Shown: positions 34,667 to 41,681 of the stretch, in pieces
Layout: every line of letters begins with the position of its first letter
Position numbering within the stretch: the first letter of the stretch is position 1
Source: Corynebacterium sp.
GTDB lineage: Bacteria; Actinomycetota; Actinomycetes; Mycobacteriales; Mycobacteriaceae
Assembly (NCBI RefSeq): GCF_030152825.1
Contig: NZ_JASLIP010000080.1
Span: forward strand, 1 to 41,681
DNA: 41,681 bases
Direction: 5' to 3'
Notes under the pieces: generated by a model
What the model was told of the DNA's origin: nothing
Seen by the model: the letters and a program-made list of their open reading frames with translations, nothing else
Database searches by the model: none
Program-made: the position numbers and the translations under genes

Positions 34667-35782
34667 CTAGTTCTCCGGCTCGACGTCTGGGTCATCGAAG
34701 TTGGGAACCACGTCGATGGGCTTATCCTCATCGGCGATGGGCTCGTCCTTCGCCTTGGCGTAGGGGCCAACCTTGAGCTCCTGCATGATGCGATCCTCTA
34801 GCTGCTCGGCCAGCTCGGGGTTGGACTTCAGGAACTCGCGGGCTTTTTCCTTGCCCTGGCCGAGCTGTTCGCCCTCATAGGTGAACCAGGACCCCGACTT
34901 CTTGATGATTCCGGCGTCCACGCCGAGGTCGAGGATCGAGCCCTCCCGAGAGATGCCCTCGCCATAGAGGATGTCGAATTCCGCGATCTTGAACGGTGGC
35001 GAAACCTTGTTCTTGACGATCTTCAACCGGGTGCGGTTACCCACGACATCCTGGCCGTCCTTCAGTGCCTGGATGCGGCGGATGTCGCAGCGAACGGAGG
35101 CGTAGAACTTCAGGGCCTTACCACCGGTGGTGGTCTCCGGGGAGCCGAACATCACGCCGATCTTCTCACGCAGCTGGTTAATAAAGATCGCGGTAGTGCC
35201 GGTCTGGTACAGCGCGCTGGTCATCTTGCGCAGCGCCTGGCTCATGAGTCGAGCTTGGAGACCCACGTGAGAATCTCCCATTTCGCCGTCGATCTCCGCC
35301 TTGGGGGTCAGTGCTGCAACGGAGTCGATGACCACCACGTCGATCGCGCCAGAACGCACCAGCATGTCCGCAATCTCGAGCGCCTGCTCGCCCGTGTCGG
35401 GCTGGGAGACCAGCAGCGCATCCGTATCCACGCCCAGAGCCTTGGCATACTCCGGGTCCAGCGCGTGCTCGGCGTCGATGAAGGCTGCAATGCCGCCGCC
35501 CTTCTGGGCTTCAGCAATGGCGTGCAGTGCAACGGTGGTCTTACCCGAGGACTCCGGCCCGTAAATCTCTACGACACGGCCGCGCGGGAATCCTCCGATA
35601 CCCAGGGCGACGTTGATGGCAATATTGCCCGAGGGGATTGCGCTGATCGGTGGACGATTCTCATCGCCCAGGCGCATAATCGCCCCCTTACCGAAATCCT
35701 TCTCGATCTGAGCCATCGCCAGATCGAGCGCCTTGGAGCGATCCTTCTGTGCCGCCGTGGTGGCCTTCTTCTTTGGTGCCAT
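34667..35782 (-). CDS. recA: Recombinase RecA
   Basis: Catalyses homologous strand exchange and stimulates LexA self-cleavage. The 371 residues show Walker A GPESSGKT at 75-82, DAEHALDPEYA, VIDSVAALTPKAEIDGEMGD (Walker B region and loop L1), loop L2 MFGSPETTTGGKALKFYASVR, and a C-terminal acidic tail (DDPDVEPEN). There is no intein, unlike M. tuberculosis. The ATG at 35780-35782 has a strong GAGGAGG. It has a 400-base upstream region with a distal SOS box. Confidence 0.98.
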   Translation of the reverse strand: MAPKKKATTAAQKDRSKALDLAMAQIEKDFGKGAIMRLGDENRPPISAIPSGNIAINVALGIGGFPRGRVVEIYGPESSGKTTVALHAIAEAQKGGGIAAFIDAEHALDPEYAKALGVDTDALLVSQPDTGEQALEIADMLVRSGAIDVVVIDSVAALTPKAEIDGEMGDSHVGLQARLMSQALRKMTSALYQTGTTAIFINQLREKIGVMFGSPETTTGGKALKFYASVRCDIRRIQALKDGQDVVGNRTRLKIVKNKVSPPFKIAEFDILYGEGISREGSILDLGVDAGIIKKSGSWFTYEGEQLGQGKEKAREFLKSNPELAEQLEDRIMQELKVGPYAKAKDEPIADEDKPIDVVPNFDDPDVEPEN

Positions 35783-36190
35783 GACACCCTCCTCGTTTTC
35801 GCGTCTGTATTTTCGTTCTGGTCTTTATCAATTCAAGCCGCCAACGTGGCGTCACCTCGTCGCGCGTCCGCGTGACTAGGCCGAAAGCTGTAGCCTCCGC
35901 CTGGGGCTAGTTCTATCACCCGCAGCGGACAGCGCTCTCGCCCACCTGGGCTCGCTGTGGGCAGCGATCGTGGCTATCCACAGGGGCGGAGAAGTGCTGG
36001 CACGTTGTTCGGATTTAGTTATAGAACATCGGGCAGACACGCACCGCGCCACCCACTACCTCGAACCACACTACACGAACCTTTGTTCGATTTATTCGAA
36101 CGGCGCGCCGCGAGCTTTTAACGTTTGTCCGCCCCCTAACACCACCAGTAAGCGGCGCGAATGAGACAAAGCCTTTTCCGCTCTTAGGGC
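35783..36190. promoter_or_regulatory. Long recA upstream region (recA to DUF3046)
   Basis: This 408-base stretch between recA and the DUF3046 gene (both reverse strand) holds no convincing gene. It contains a DnaA-like CTATCCACA (35974-35982), a possible reverse-strand -10 TATAAC (36018-36023), and the SOS box at 36075-36090. A further GTTCGA-TTTAT-TCGAAC dyad (36085-36101) overlaps that box. The proposed -10 gives a recA leader of about 230 bases. Confidence 0.45.
36075..36090. promoter_or_regulatory. LexA SOS box upstream of recA
   Basis: ACGAACCTTTGTTCGA fits TCGAAC-N4-GTTCGA with a single mismatch in the first base. It is about 290 bases from the recA start, upstream of the proposed -10 TATAAC (reverse strand, 36018-36023), so a promoter with a long leader or a second promoter is implied. 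Confidence 0.75.
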
Positions 36191-36397
36191 TCAGTCATCT
36201 TCCCCGAGCATCCGCTCTTCGGGAACCTCGAAGTCGCGACACAGCTCCCACCACACATTTCGTGGCTCTTCACCAGCCTCGATCGCCTCCTCGGCGGTCT
36301 TCCCCAGCCGCGACAGCACATGGCTTTCCACGATCCAGCTCCCATAGGTGGCGCCAAACTCACCCGCGATCAGCCGGTCAAACTCGGTTCTCCTCAT
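36191..36397 (-). CDS. DUF3046 small protein
   Basis: A 68-residue soluble protein, MRRTEFDRLIAGEFGATYG... with RPLGK-type helices and an acidic end (ERMLGEDD). DUF3046 proteins are small actinobacterial proteins coded beside recA/recX (Rv2738c-like); function unknown. The ATG at 36395-36397 lacks a clear ribosome site; a reverse-strand TATTTC at about 36415-36420 may be its -10, giving a very short leader. Upstream reading of the frame runs through the bioY gene and is not used. Confidence 0.8.
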   Translation of the reverse strand: MRRTEFDRLIAGEFGATYGSWIVESHVLSRLGKTAEEAIEAGEEPRNVWWELCRDFEVPEERMLGEDD

Positions 36398-36421
36398 GCC
36401 CGGACGGTAGCACAGAAATAG

Positions 36422-36448
36422 TTGAACAAAACGGGAAGTTTTGTTCAA
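36422..36448. promoter_or_regulatory. 27-bp perfect palindrome, probable operator of bioY
   Basis: TTGAACAAAAC (36422-36432) and GTTTTGTTCAA (36438-36448) are perfect inverted copies around a GGGAA spacer. It lies over the -35 region of the proposed bioY promoter and within the divergent spacer to the DUF3046 gene. The outermost TGAAC...GTTCA resembles the half-sites of the corynebacterial biotin regulator BioQ, but the spacing is different from the published TGAAC-N3-GTTAC. Confidence 0.65.
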
Positions 36449-36456
36449 TGACTTGT

Positions 36457-36462
36457 TAATAT
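36457..36462 (+). promoter_or_regulatory. -10 box of bioY (leaderless transcript)
   Basis: TAATAT ends 8 bases before the bioY ATG at 36471, and no Shine-Dalgarno is present, so transcription should begin at or next to the start codon. Confidence 0.5.
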
Positions 36463-36470
36463 GTCCAACG

Positions 36471-37073
36471 ATGAAAACTCTTAATGTCCGCGATATCGGC
36501 GCGATCGTCGCATTCGCCGCCCTGACCATCGCGCTAGGCGCAGTAACCATTCCAGCCGGCTTCACCGGTGTGCCAATCGTCCTCCAGAACATGGGCGTGA
36601 TCCTCACCGCTATGATTCTCGGCTGCCTCCGTGGCGGACTGTCCATCAGCCTATTCGTCGGCGTCGGCCTAGTGGGCGTTCCGAATCTCGCTGGCTGGAG
36701 CCCGACGATTTCCGCGATTTCCGGGCCAACCATCGGCTACATCGTGGGCTATATCTTCGCAGCCTTCATCGTCGGTGCAATCTCTCAAGCAATCCTCGGC
36801 CAGAAGAACCATGCTACTCAACCCGAGCAGAGCTGGGTTTCCATCGTCCGGTTGACCCTCGCGGGTGTGATCGGCATGGCCGTGATGTACCTTTTCGGTT
36901 CCGTCGGGCTGATGTTCCGGCTCGGCCTGGACTTCCCTGGCGCCCTGGTGTCCAACACGCCGTTTATCCTCCCGGACCTGATTAAGTGCGTCGCCGCGGC
37001 TGTCATCACCTTCGGTGTCTTCCGCGCGGTACCTCACCTGGTTCCGGCCGCGAACCCGCGCTCCCGCGACTAG
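36471..37073 (+). CDS. bioY: Biotin-binding S component of ECF transporter, BioY
   Basis: The membrane subunit that captures biotin. A 200-residue protein with six hydrophobic helices (IGAIVAFAALTIALGAV, VILTAMILGCLRGGLSISLFVGVGLVGVPNL, IGYIVGYIFAAFIVGAI, and others). BioY signatures include PAGFTGVPIVLQNMGVIL and the last loop NTPFILPDLIKCVAAA. The ATG at 36471 has no ribosome site but a -10 box just upstream suggests a leaderless message. bioM and bioN follow, giving the bioYMN operon seen in C. glutamicum, whose members are biotin auxotrophs. Confidence 0.93.
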   Translation: MKTLNVRDIGAIVAFAALTIALGAVTIPAGFTGVPIVLQNMGVILTAMILGCLRGGLSISLFVGVGLVGVPNLAGWSPTISAISGPTIGYIVGYIFAAFIVGAISQAILGQKNHATQPEQSWVSIVRLTLAGVIGMAVMYLFGSVGLMFRLGLDFPGALVSNTPFILPDLIKCVAAAVITFGVFRAVPHLVPAANPRSRD

Positions 37074-37087
37074 TTCCCTTCTCCCCT

Positions 37088-37795
37088 ATGCCTCTCATCG
37101 AGTTCTGCGACCTCACCTTGCGGGGTATCGGCTGCTCCCCCGACGCCCCGCCCATTCTCGATTCGATCAGCCTCCGGCTCTCCGAACACCGCATCGGCAT
37201 CATCGGCGCCAACGGCTCCGGCAAGTCCTCGCTGGTGCGGTGCATCAACGGGCTTAACATTCCCGACGAGGGCGAAGTCACCGTCGATGGACTCTCCACC
37301 GCCAAGCGCGCCGGGGAGATCCGCCGCCAGGTGGGCTTCCTGTTCTCCAACGCGGATAACCAGATCATCATGCCCACCGTTGCTGAGGACGTCGGATTCT
37401 CCCTGCGCGGCAAGAAGATGAGCCGCCAGGACAAGCGCGCCGCGGTGACCGAGATCCTCGAGCAGCTGGAGCTGGCGGGCAAGGAAGAGCAGTCACCCCA
37501 CACCCTCTCAGGCGGAGAAAAACAGCTCCTTGCGCTGGCGTCGATCCTCGTGATGAGCCCACGTCTCATCATCGCCGACGAGCCAACCACTCTGCTCGAT
37601 CTGCGCAACCGCCAACGTATCGCGCACACGCTGGCTGCCTTGAAGCAGCAGCTGATCGTGGTGTCGCACGACCTGGAGCTCTTCGAAGGCTTCGATCGGG
37701 TCATTTGGATCGACGATGGTCGCATTCGGGCCGATAGTGCCGACGATGATTCCGTCACCACTGTGCTCTCGAACTACCGGACGTGCATGCTGTGA
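37088..37795 (+). CDS. bioM: ECF transporter ATPase, BioM
   Basis: Energises biotin uptake with BioN and BioY. The 235-residue ABC ATPase shows Walker A GANGSGKSS at 40-48, Q-loop Gln92 in NADNQ, the signature LSGGEKQ at about 140-146, Walker B LIIADE at 160-165 and H-loop VVSHD near 200. The ATG at 37088 is 14 bases after the bioY stop; the longer open frame would overlap bioY. No strong ribosome site is visible, so re-initiation is likely. A single ATPase is encoded, so it may act as a homodimer. Confidence 0.92.
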   Translation: MPLIEFCDLTLRGIGCSPDAPPILDSISLRLSEHRIGIIGANGSGKSSLVRCINGLNIPDEGEVTVDGLSTAKRAGEIRRQVGFLFSNADNQIIMPTVAEDVGFSLRGKKMSRQDKRAAVTEILEQLELAGKEEQSPHTLSGGEKQLLALASILVMSPRLIIADEPTTLLDLRNRQRIAHTLAALKQQLIVVSHDLELFEGFDRVIWIDDGRIRADSADDDSVTTVLSNYRTCML

Positions 37796-38418
37796 GACTG
37801 CCCCGCATCAATACCGCAGCTCCGGTCCTGTACATCCCGACGGGCTCGGTCATTCATAGGCTTCCCGCCGGAGCCAAGCTCACGGGTCTCATTGCTTTCC
37901 TCGTTCTCGCCGCCATCTTCGCCAAGACTCTGGTGGCTGGCGCAGGCTGTGTTGTGGCCGCAGTTGTCGCTTACGCGCTGGCGAGGATCCCCTGGCGCAC
38001 CGCGCTACGCCAGCTCACCCCGATTCTCATCATTCTGCTGGCTTTCGGCGCGTTGACGTGGTGGCGCAGCGGTCTGAACGAAGCCCTGGTGCGTTTCCTA
38101 GTGCTGTGGGCCTCGGTCTCCGTAGCAATCCTGTTGACCATGACCACCAAGGTCTCCGACCTCCAGCGCGCCGTGGAACGGGCACTCGCCCCGGCTGCCA
38201 CCATCGGCCTGCCGGTGGACAAGATCTCCCTGGCCATCAGCCTGACGATCCACATGATCCCCCTCCAGCTGCGCACCATCAACGAGGTCGTAGAAGCACA
38301 ACAGGCCCGTGGCGGAAAGTTTTCCGCCCGGGCCTTGGGCATCCCCCTGGTGATCCGCACCCTGCTTCGCGGCCGGGAAGTCGGCGAGGCGCTGCAGGCG
38401 CGCGGGGTGGGCGACTAA
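37792..38418 (+). CDS. bioN: ECF transporter T component, BioN
   Basis: The transmembrane coupling subunit linking BioY to BioM. The 208 residues include about five hydrophobic segments and both conserved Ala-Arg-Gly coupling motifs (EAQQARGGK and EALQARGVG, near the C-terminus). The start is taken as the GTG at 37792, overlapping the bioM TGA in GTGA for translational coupling; a GTG three codons earlier is possible. The gene ends in a hairpin (38407-38426) and faces pspA. Confidence 0.9.
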   Translation: MRLPRINTAAPVLYIPTGSVIHRLPAGAKLTGLIAFLVLAAIFAKTLVAGAGCVVAAVVAYALARIPWRTALRQLTPILIILLAFGALTWWRSGLNEALVRFLVLWASVSVAILLTMTTKVSDLQRAVERALAPAATIGLPVDKISLAISLTIHMIPLQLRTINEVVEAQQARGGKFSARALGIPLVIRTLLRGREVGEALQARGVGD

Positions 38419-38426
38419 GCGCCCAC
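38407..38426. terminator. Hairpin across the bioN stop
   Basis: GTGGGCG (38407-38413) and CGCCCAC (38420-38426) pair perfectly over a six-base loop containing the bioN TAA. It lies in the 18-base convergent gap to pspA. No T-run follows, so it is only a candidate terminator for both genes. Confidence 0.4.
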
Positions 38427-38436
38427 GAGGAAGGGC

Positions 38437-39303
38437 TTAGTTGCCTTCGCGCAGCTGACGCATGCGCTCGGCTACGGCGTCCGCATTTGGCTGCGCCTGC
38501 TGGTCGGCAGACTGTGCAGTGCCAGCCGACCCGGAAGTGCTGGCGTCGATGGACTTCTGAGCCGAACCGCTGATCTGCCCCTGCTCCTTGCGCATCTCCG
38601 AGCGGATCTGCTCCAGGCGGGAGTGCCCCGCGAGCTGGGTGCTGGCCTGGTTGATGTCCGCCATGCGCCCCTGCACCGAGTTCTGGGCGAGCTCCGCCTG
38701 CCCCAGCGCACGTGCGTAGCGGCCCTCGATCTTCTCCCGCACCTGGTCAAGGTTCGGCGAGGAACCGGACACGGCCTGGTTCATCGACTGCAGGGATTCC
38801 GCGACCTTCTCCTGCATCTTCGCCTGCTCCAGCTGGCTGAGCAGCTTGGTGCGCTCGGCCACCTTCTGCTGCAGCTGCATGGCATTGCGCTCAACCGCCT
38901 GCTTGGCCTGGTTGGCCTGCTGCAGCGACTGGTCGTGGAGGCCCTTGAGGTCCTCCACGGACTGCTCCGCTGTCACCAACTGGGCAGCGAAGGCCTCAGC
39001 GGCGTTGTTGTACTCCGCAGCCTTGGCCGCGTCGCCATTGTTCTGTGCATCGTCCGCCAGCTTCAACGCCTGGCGAGTGTTGTCCTGGAGCTTCTCCACC
39101 TCAGCGAGCTGACGGTTGAGCTTCATCTCCAGCTGGCGCTGGTTACCGATGACCGCTGCTGCCTGCTGAGACAGCGCCTGGTGCTGGCGCTGAGCTTCCT
39201 GGATGGCCTGCTCGATCTGGATCTTCGGATCCGCATTCTCTTCAATCTTGGAGTCGAAGAGAGCCATGAGGTACTTCCACGCCTTAGTGAAGGGATTTGC
39301 CAT
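38437..39303 (-). CDS. pspA: Phage-shock protein A / IM30 family protein
   Basis: A peripheral membrane-stress protein that forms helical scaffolds. The 288 residues are almost entirely coiled coil with high Gln/Ala content (KIQIEQAIQEAQRQHQALSQQAAAVI is the family's N-terminal signature), followed by a polar Ser/Gln-rich C-terminal tail of about 50. It is the orthologue of mycobacterial Rv2744c (35-kDa antigen). The ATG at 39301-39303 follows AAGGAG by 11 bases. It is downstream of clgR, which activates the pair in mycobacteria; the same is inferred here. Confidence 0.9.
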   Translation of the reverse strand: MANPFTKAWKYLMALFDSKIEENADPKIQIEQAIQEAQRQHQALSQQAAAVIGNQRQLEMKLNRQLAEVEKLQDNTRQALKLADDAQNNGDAAKAAEYNNAAEAFAAQLVTAEQSVEDLKGLHDQSLQQANQAKQAVERNAMQLQQKVAERTKLLSQLEQAKMQEKVAESLQSMNQAVSGSSPNLDQVREKIEGRYARALGQAELAQNSVQGRMADINQASTQLAGHSRLEQIRSEMRKEQGQISGSAQKSIDASTSGSAGTAQSADQQAQPNADAVAERMRQLREGN

Positions 39304-39410
39304 GCGGACTGCACTCCTTGGGGATAACTATCGACAAAAGTTTTGCCCGCCCCGTGGGAGACGAGCCTCATCTGCGCTAATTTTAGCAGCATCTGCGCTG
39401 CCAATAGTGC

Positions 39411-39848
39411 TTAGTTCACGCGCGCCATCGACGAAGCCAGCTCTGCCGCTGCCGCGTCAAGGGTCATCATGGACGCCGCTTCGAGGATCGCCGAAGCGAC
39501 GCTGATTCCCATGGCGTGGCACACGCTCGCGAGCAGCTCGGAGGAAACTTCCTTGCGCCCCCGCTCCAGCTCCGAAAGATAACCGGGGCTGACGTTGGCG
39601 AGCTTAGCCAGCTCGCGGAGGGTGAATCCTGTCTGCCGACGCGTATCCCGCAGCGTCGCGCCGAGAGCTTCGCGCAGCAGCGGCTCGTCGCTGGGCGCCA
39701 TCGGCATGGAGGCATCCCAGTTCTGCTCCAACACGTGTTCCGCGCTGAAGCCATCCAGCTTGTCCGCCGAGTGGGGTCGCTGAGCGCTCCCGCGGGAAGC
39801 CTCTGGACTGCGCGAGGGGGAATCTAGCAGCAAAATATTTTCTACCAT
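39411..39848 (-). CDS. clgR: XRE-family transcriptional activator ClgR
   Basis: ClgR activates clp protease, DNA-repair and membrane-stress genes, and is itself degraded by ClpCP. The helix-turn-helix at about 58-115 (LGATLRDTRRQTGFTLRELAK, VSPGYLSELERGRKEVSSELL) matches other ClgR proteins. Unlike the ~110-residue mycobacterial form this one has a 45-50 residue N-terminal extension (MVENILLLDSPSRSPEASRG). The ATG at 39846-39848 has AGAGG upstream, so the extension appears real; a shorter start at an internal Met near residue 48 cannot be excluded. Order clgR-pspA and upstream pncC-pgsA is standard. Confidence 0.88.
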   Translation of the reverse strand: MVENILLLDSPSRSPEASRGSAQRPHSADKLDGFSAEHVLEQNWDASMPMAPSDEPLLREALGATLRDTRRQTGFTLRELAKLANVSPGYLSELERGRKEVSSELLASVCHAMGISVASAILEAASMMTLDAAAAELASSMARVN

Positions 39849-39873
39849 CACTACCTCTAACGATCCTGGCGGA

Positions 39874-40410
39874 CTATTTGTTCCCGTCGCCGGCGATCCC
39901 GAGGATCATCTCCAGCGCACCATTCACAGCGAGCTGCCGGATCACGGCGCGTTGCCGCGTTCCGAGATCCAGGGTACGTACCATCGTTCCACCGGCCCCC
40001 GCGGGCGCTGACAACCCGATATGAACCTCACCGACCGAATGTCCGTCCTGCCCATCCGGCCCCGCCACGCCGGTCAGCCCGATGCCAATGCTCGCCCCGC
40101 AACGCTGCGCCGCACCCTTGGACAGCTGGACCGCCACGGCGGGATCGACGGGGCCGCGCTTGTGCAGCAGCTCCCGGTCCACCCCCGCCAGCGTGGCTTT
40201 GAGATCTGTCGCGTACACCACCAGCCCACCGCGCAACACGGCTGAGGCCCCCGGAGTATCGGCGATACATGCGGCGAGCATCCCCGCAGTGAGGGATTCA
40301 GCGGTGGCCAGCGTCCAGCCCCGTTCCCGACACGCGTCAATCACCTGGGCGGACAGCTTCGCTGCCTCCGCGCGGAGTTCCTCCAGCGAGCCGATGTCAA
40401 CCTGCTGCAC
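39874..40410 (-). CDS. pncC: CinA C-terminal domain, nicotinamide-nucleotide amidohydrolase
   Basis: PncC deamidates nicotinamide mononucleotide to nicotinate mononucleotide in NAD recycling. The 178-residue protein corresponds to the stand-alone CinA C-terminal domain: TAESLTAGMLAACIADTPGASAVLRGGLVVYAT, then KRGPVDPAVAVQLSKGA and GIGLTGVAGPDGQDGHSVGEVHIGL. The MoCF-type N-terminal domain of full CinA is absent. Start GTG at 40408-40410. It lies 21 bases after pgsA and 25 before clgR, so pgsA-pncC-clgR-pspA may be one transcript. Confidence 0.9.
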   Translation of the reverse strand: MQQVDIGSLEELRAEAAKLSAQVIDACRERGWTLATAESLTAGMLAACIADTPGASAVLRGGLVVYATDLKATLAGVDRELLHKRGPVDPAVAVQLSKGAAQRCGASIGIGLTGVAGPDGQDGHSVGEVHIGLSAPAGAGGTMVRTLDLGTRQRAVIRQLAVNGALEMILGIAGDGNK

Positions 40411-40431
40411 GATCCTGCCCAGCCCTCTCGA

Positions 40432-41046
40432 CTAGTTCTGTTTCCGGGAGTCCACCAGGTACTGCAGTCCAGTCACCACGGTGACCGCGACAGCCAGGGC
40501 CATGACCCCGTGCCCGATCCAGGCGACGGCACCTGCCAGCGGCATGATGTACAGCGCGACGGCGAGCGTCTGCAGCACGGTTTTAAGCTTCCCACCCTTG
40601 GACGCCGGGACCACCAGCCCGCGCCGGGCGAGAACCAGCCGCCACAGCGTGATGCCGAGTTCGCGGACAACGATGACCGCAGTCACCGTCCACCACAGCT
40701 CACCCAGCAGGTTGAGGCTGATGAAGGCCGCGAGCATCAGCAACTTGTCAGCGATCGGATCGGCAAGCTTTCCGAAGTCCGTGATCACCTCATACTTGCG
40801 CGCGAGGTGCCCGTCCAGCTGGTCGGTCACCATCAGCAGCAAGAAGACGACGAGCGCCCACCAACGGTCCGCCCGAGCAGCGGCGTCGTCCTGCCACGCC
40901 GCTGTGCCTGCGATCGCCCACAGGAAGATGGGGATCAGCAGGATGCGAATGGTCGTGAGGACGTTTGGCACGTTAAAGCGACGCACAAAACGACCAAATG
41001 CGCTCAGCGTATCTGGTTGCGTGTTCCGCTCCACTGTTGTCTCCAC
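40432..41046 (-). CDS. pgsA: CDP-alcohol phosphatidyltransferase (phosphatidylglycerophosphate synthase-like)
   Basis: Makes phosphatidylglycerophosphate from CDP-diacylglycerol and glycerol-3-phosphate. The 204-residue membrane enzyme has the CDP-alcohol motif D75-x2-D78-G79-x2-A82-R83-x8-G92-x3-D96-x3-D100 (DQLDGHLARKYEVITDFGKLADPIAD) and about five helices. Start is a GTG at 41044-41046; the ribosome site AGGTAG contains the stop of terC. Homologous to mycobacterial pgsA3 next to clgR. Other CDP-alcohol substrates cannot be fully excluded. Confidence 0.9.
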   Translation of the reverse strand: METTVERNTQPDTLSAFGRFVRRFNVPNVLTTIRILLIPIFLWAIAGTAAWQDDAAARADRWWALVVFLLLMVTDQLDGHLARKYEVITDFGKLADPIADKLLMLAAFISLNLLGELWWTVTAVIVVRELGITLWRLVLARRGLVVPASKGGKLKTVLQTLAVALYIMPLAGAVAWIGHGVMALAVAVTVVTGLQYLVDSRKQN

Positions 41047-41056
41047 GCTGGTAATT

Positions 41057-41681
41057 CTACCTACCTGCGGGATCTTTACCGAAACCGGCATCGTCGGCAT
41101 GTGTCGGTGCTGGTGCCTCGATCTCCGCGTGCTGCTTCTCCTGGGCCTTCTTCCCCACCGTGAGGCTCAGCACCGTCGTGATGGCCAGCGTCAACACGAT
41201 GAAGATCAAGGAGAACTCGACCGACACCTCCGGGACGGAAACGTTGCCGCCACCGTTGATGAACGGCAGGTTATTTTCGTGCAGCGCGTGCAGCACCAGC
41301 TTCACGCCGATGAAGGCGAGGATGATGGACAGCCCGTAGGAAAGGTAGACCAGCTTCTCCAGCAGCCCGTCCAGCAGGAAGAACAGCTGTCGCAGCCCCA
41401 TCAGAGCCAGTGCATTGGCGGTGAAGACAATGTAGGGCTCGCTGGTGATGCCGTAGATCGCGGGGATCGAATCCAGCGCGAAGAGCACATCGATGAAGCC
41501 GATGGCCAGCAGCGCGACGAACAGCGGGGTTACCACGAGGCGCCCCTTGCCGGAAGACTTCTTCTTTCCTTCGACGTCGCCGGTCGCACCGTCCTCCCGA
41601 ACGAAGAGGCGGTCCGAGTGAAACTTGTCCGTCACCGGCACTGCCTTGCGCAGGATCCGGATGATCTTCATGTCGTTGAGG
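41057..41681 (-). CDS. terC: TerC family integral membrane protein (C-terminal part, runs off the window)
   Basis: Only the last ~208 residues are present; the frame continues past the window end, with the edge reading LNDMKIIRILRKAVPVTDKFHSDRLFVRED. Five or so membrane helices follow, including the TerC hallmark VTPLFVALLAIGFIDVLFALDSIPAIYGIT with the conserved Asp pair, then LRQLFFLLDGLLEKLVYLSYGLSIILAFIGVKL. TerC/Alx proteins are associated with tellurite resistance and with manganese export coupled to protein export; Mn handling is inferred. The tail is a polar Glu/Ala/Asp-rich cytoplasmic segment. Confidence 0.9.
   Translation of the reverse strand, partial: LNDMKIIRILRKAVPVTDKFHSDRLFVREDGATGDVEGKKKSSGKGRLVVTPLFVALLAIGFIDVLFALDSIPAIYGITSEPYIVFTANALALMGLRQLFFLLDGLLEKLVYLSYGLSIILAFIGVKLVLHALHENNLPFINGGGNVSVPEVSVEFSLIFIVLTLAITTVLSLTVGKKAQEKQHAEIEAPAPTHADDAGFGKDPAGR

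Noticed and set aside
36003..36042. RecA-NDp (ClgR-dependent) promoter upstream of recA
   Set aside because: The best alignment, GTGTCTGCC-N8-TATAAC, misses several key positions of the mycobacterial consensus.

Overview
The window is a core-chromosome segment of a high-GC Gram-positive bacterium of the genus Corynebacterium. Gene order and protein sequences (SigA with a lysine-rich then acidic N-terminus, SigB next to DtxR, a DtxR with all metal ligands, SugR, a DivS-like gene beside LexA, BioYMN, ClgR-PspA) match the conserved corynebacterial/mycobacterial block that runs from suhB-ppgK-sigA to clgR-pgsA-terC. I see no insertion sequence, prophage, CRISPR array, rRNA or tRNA. The species cannot be fixed from this segment. 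Absence of several transport clusters that C. glutamicum carries at the same places would fit a reduced, lipophilic-type Corynebacterium, but that is inference.

Layout. 1-3.2 kb: partial suhB (-), polyphosphate glucokinase ppgK (+), and the primary sigma factor sigA (+) behind an unusually structured 350-bp leader. 3.2-6.2 kb: small DUF4190-like membrane protein, SF2 helicase and DUF3039 zinc-ribbon protein (all -), then a DUF3099 membrane protein (+). 6.3-11.6 kb (+): N6-type methyltransferase, dtd, sigB, dtxR, galE. 11.6-17.7 kb: DUF4192 (-), a coupled PAC2-DUF3516 helicase pair (+), and oxyR (-), divergent from hrpA (17.8-22 kb, +). 22-24.1 kb is the SOS/dNTP block: nrdR and divS-like (-), lexA (+), with LexA-type boxes between divS and lexA. 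24.1-30 kb: sugR (+), uracil permease uraA (-), hflX (-), an unknown gene with a Cys-rich tail (+), miaA (-). 30-36.4 kb: DUF349 coiled-coil protein (+), four-TM membrane protein, miaB, recX, recA and DUF3046 (all -). 36.4-38.4 kb (+): bioY-bioM-bioN biotin ECF transporter. 38.4-41.7 kb (-): pspA, clgR, pncC/cinA-C, pgsA and partial terC.

Functional themes. Much of the block is regulatory: two sigma factors, the iron regulator DtxR, peroxide sensor OxyR, LexA, NrdR, SugR and ClgR. DNA damage is covered by lexA, divS, recA and recX with recognisable SOS boxes. tRNA and translation quality are covered by miaA, miaB, dtd and hflX. Envelope stress is covered by clgR, pspA and pgsA.

The most interesting non-coding signals are (i) mutually exclusive long hairpins immediately downstream of a plausible sigA promoter, (ii) a perfect 27-bp palindrome over the promoter of an apparently leaderless bioY, (iii) a near-perfect SOS box nearly 300 bp upstream of recA, and (iv) paired SOS boxes flanking a promoter for the divS-like gene. 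The most interesting gene-content signals are the absence, at their usual positions, of the fructose/PTS cluster (sugR-uraA interval), dapF (hflX-miaA interval, which instead holds an opposite-strand gene of unknown function) and gluABCD (miaB-recX interval). No clear new multi-gene defence or metabolic system was found.
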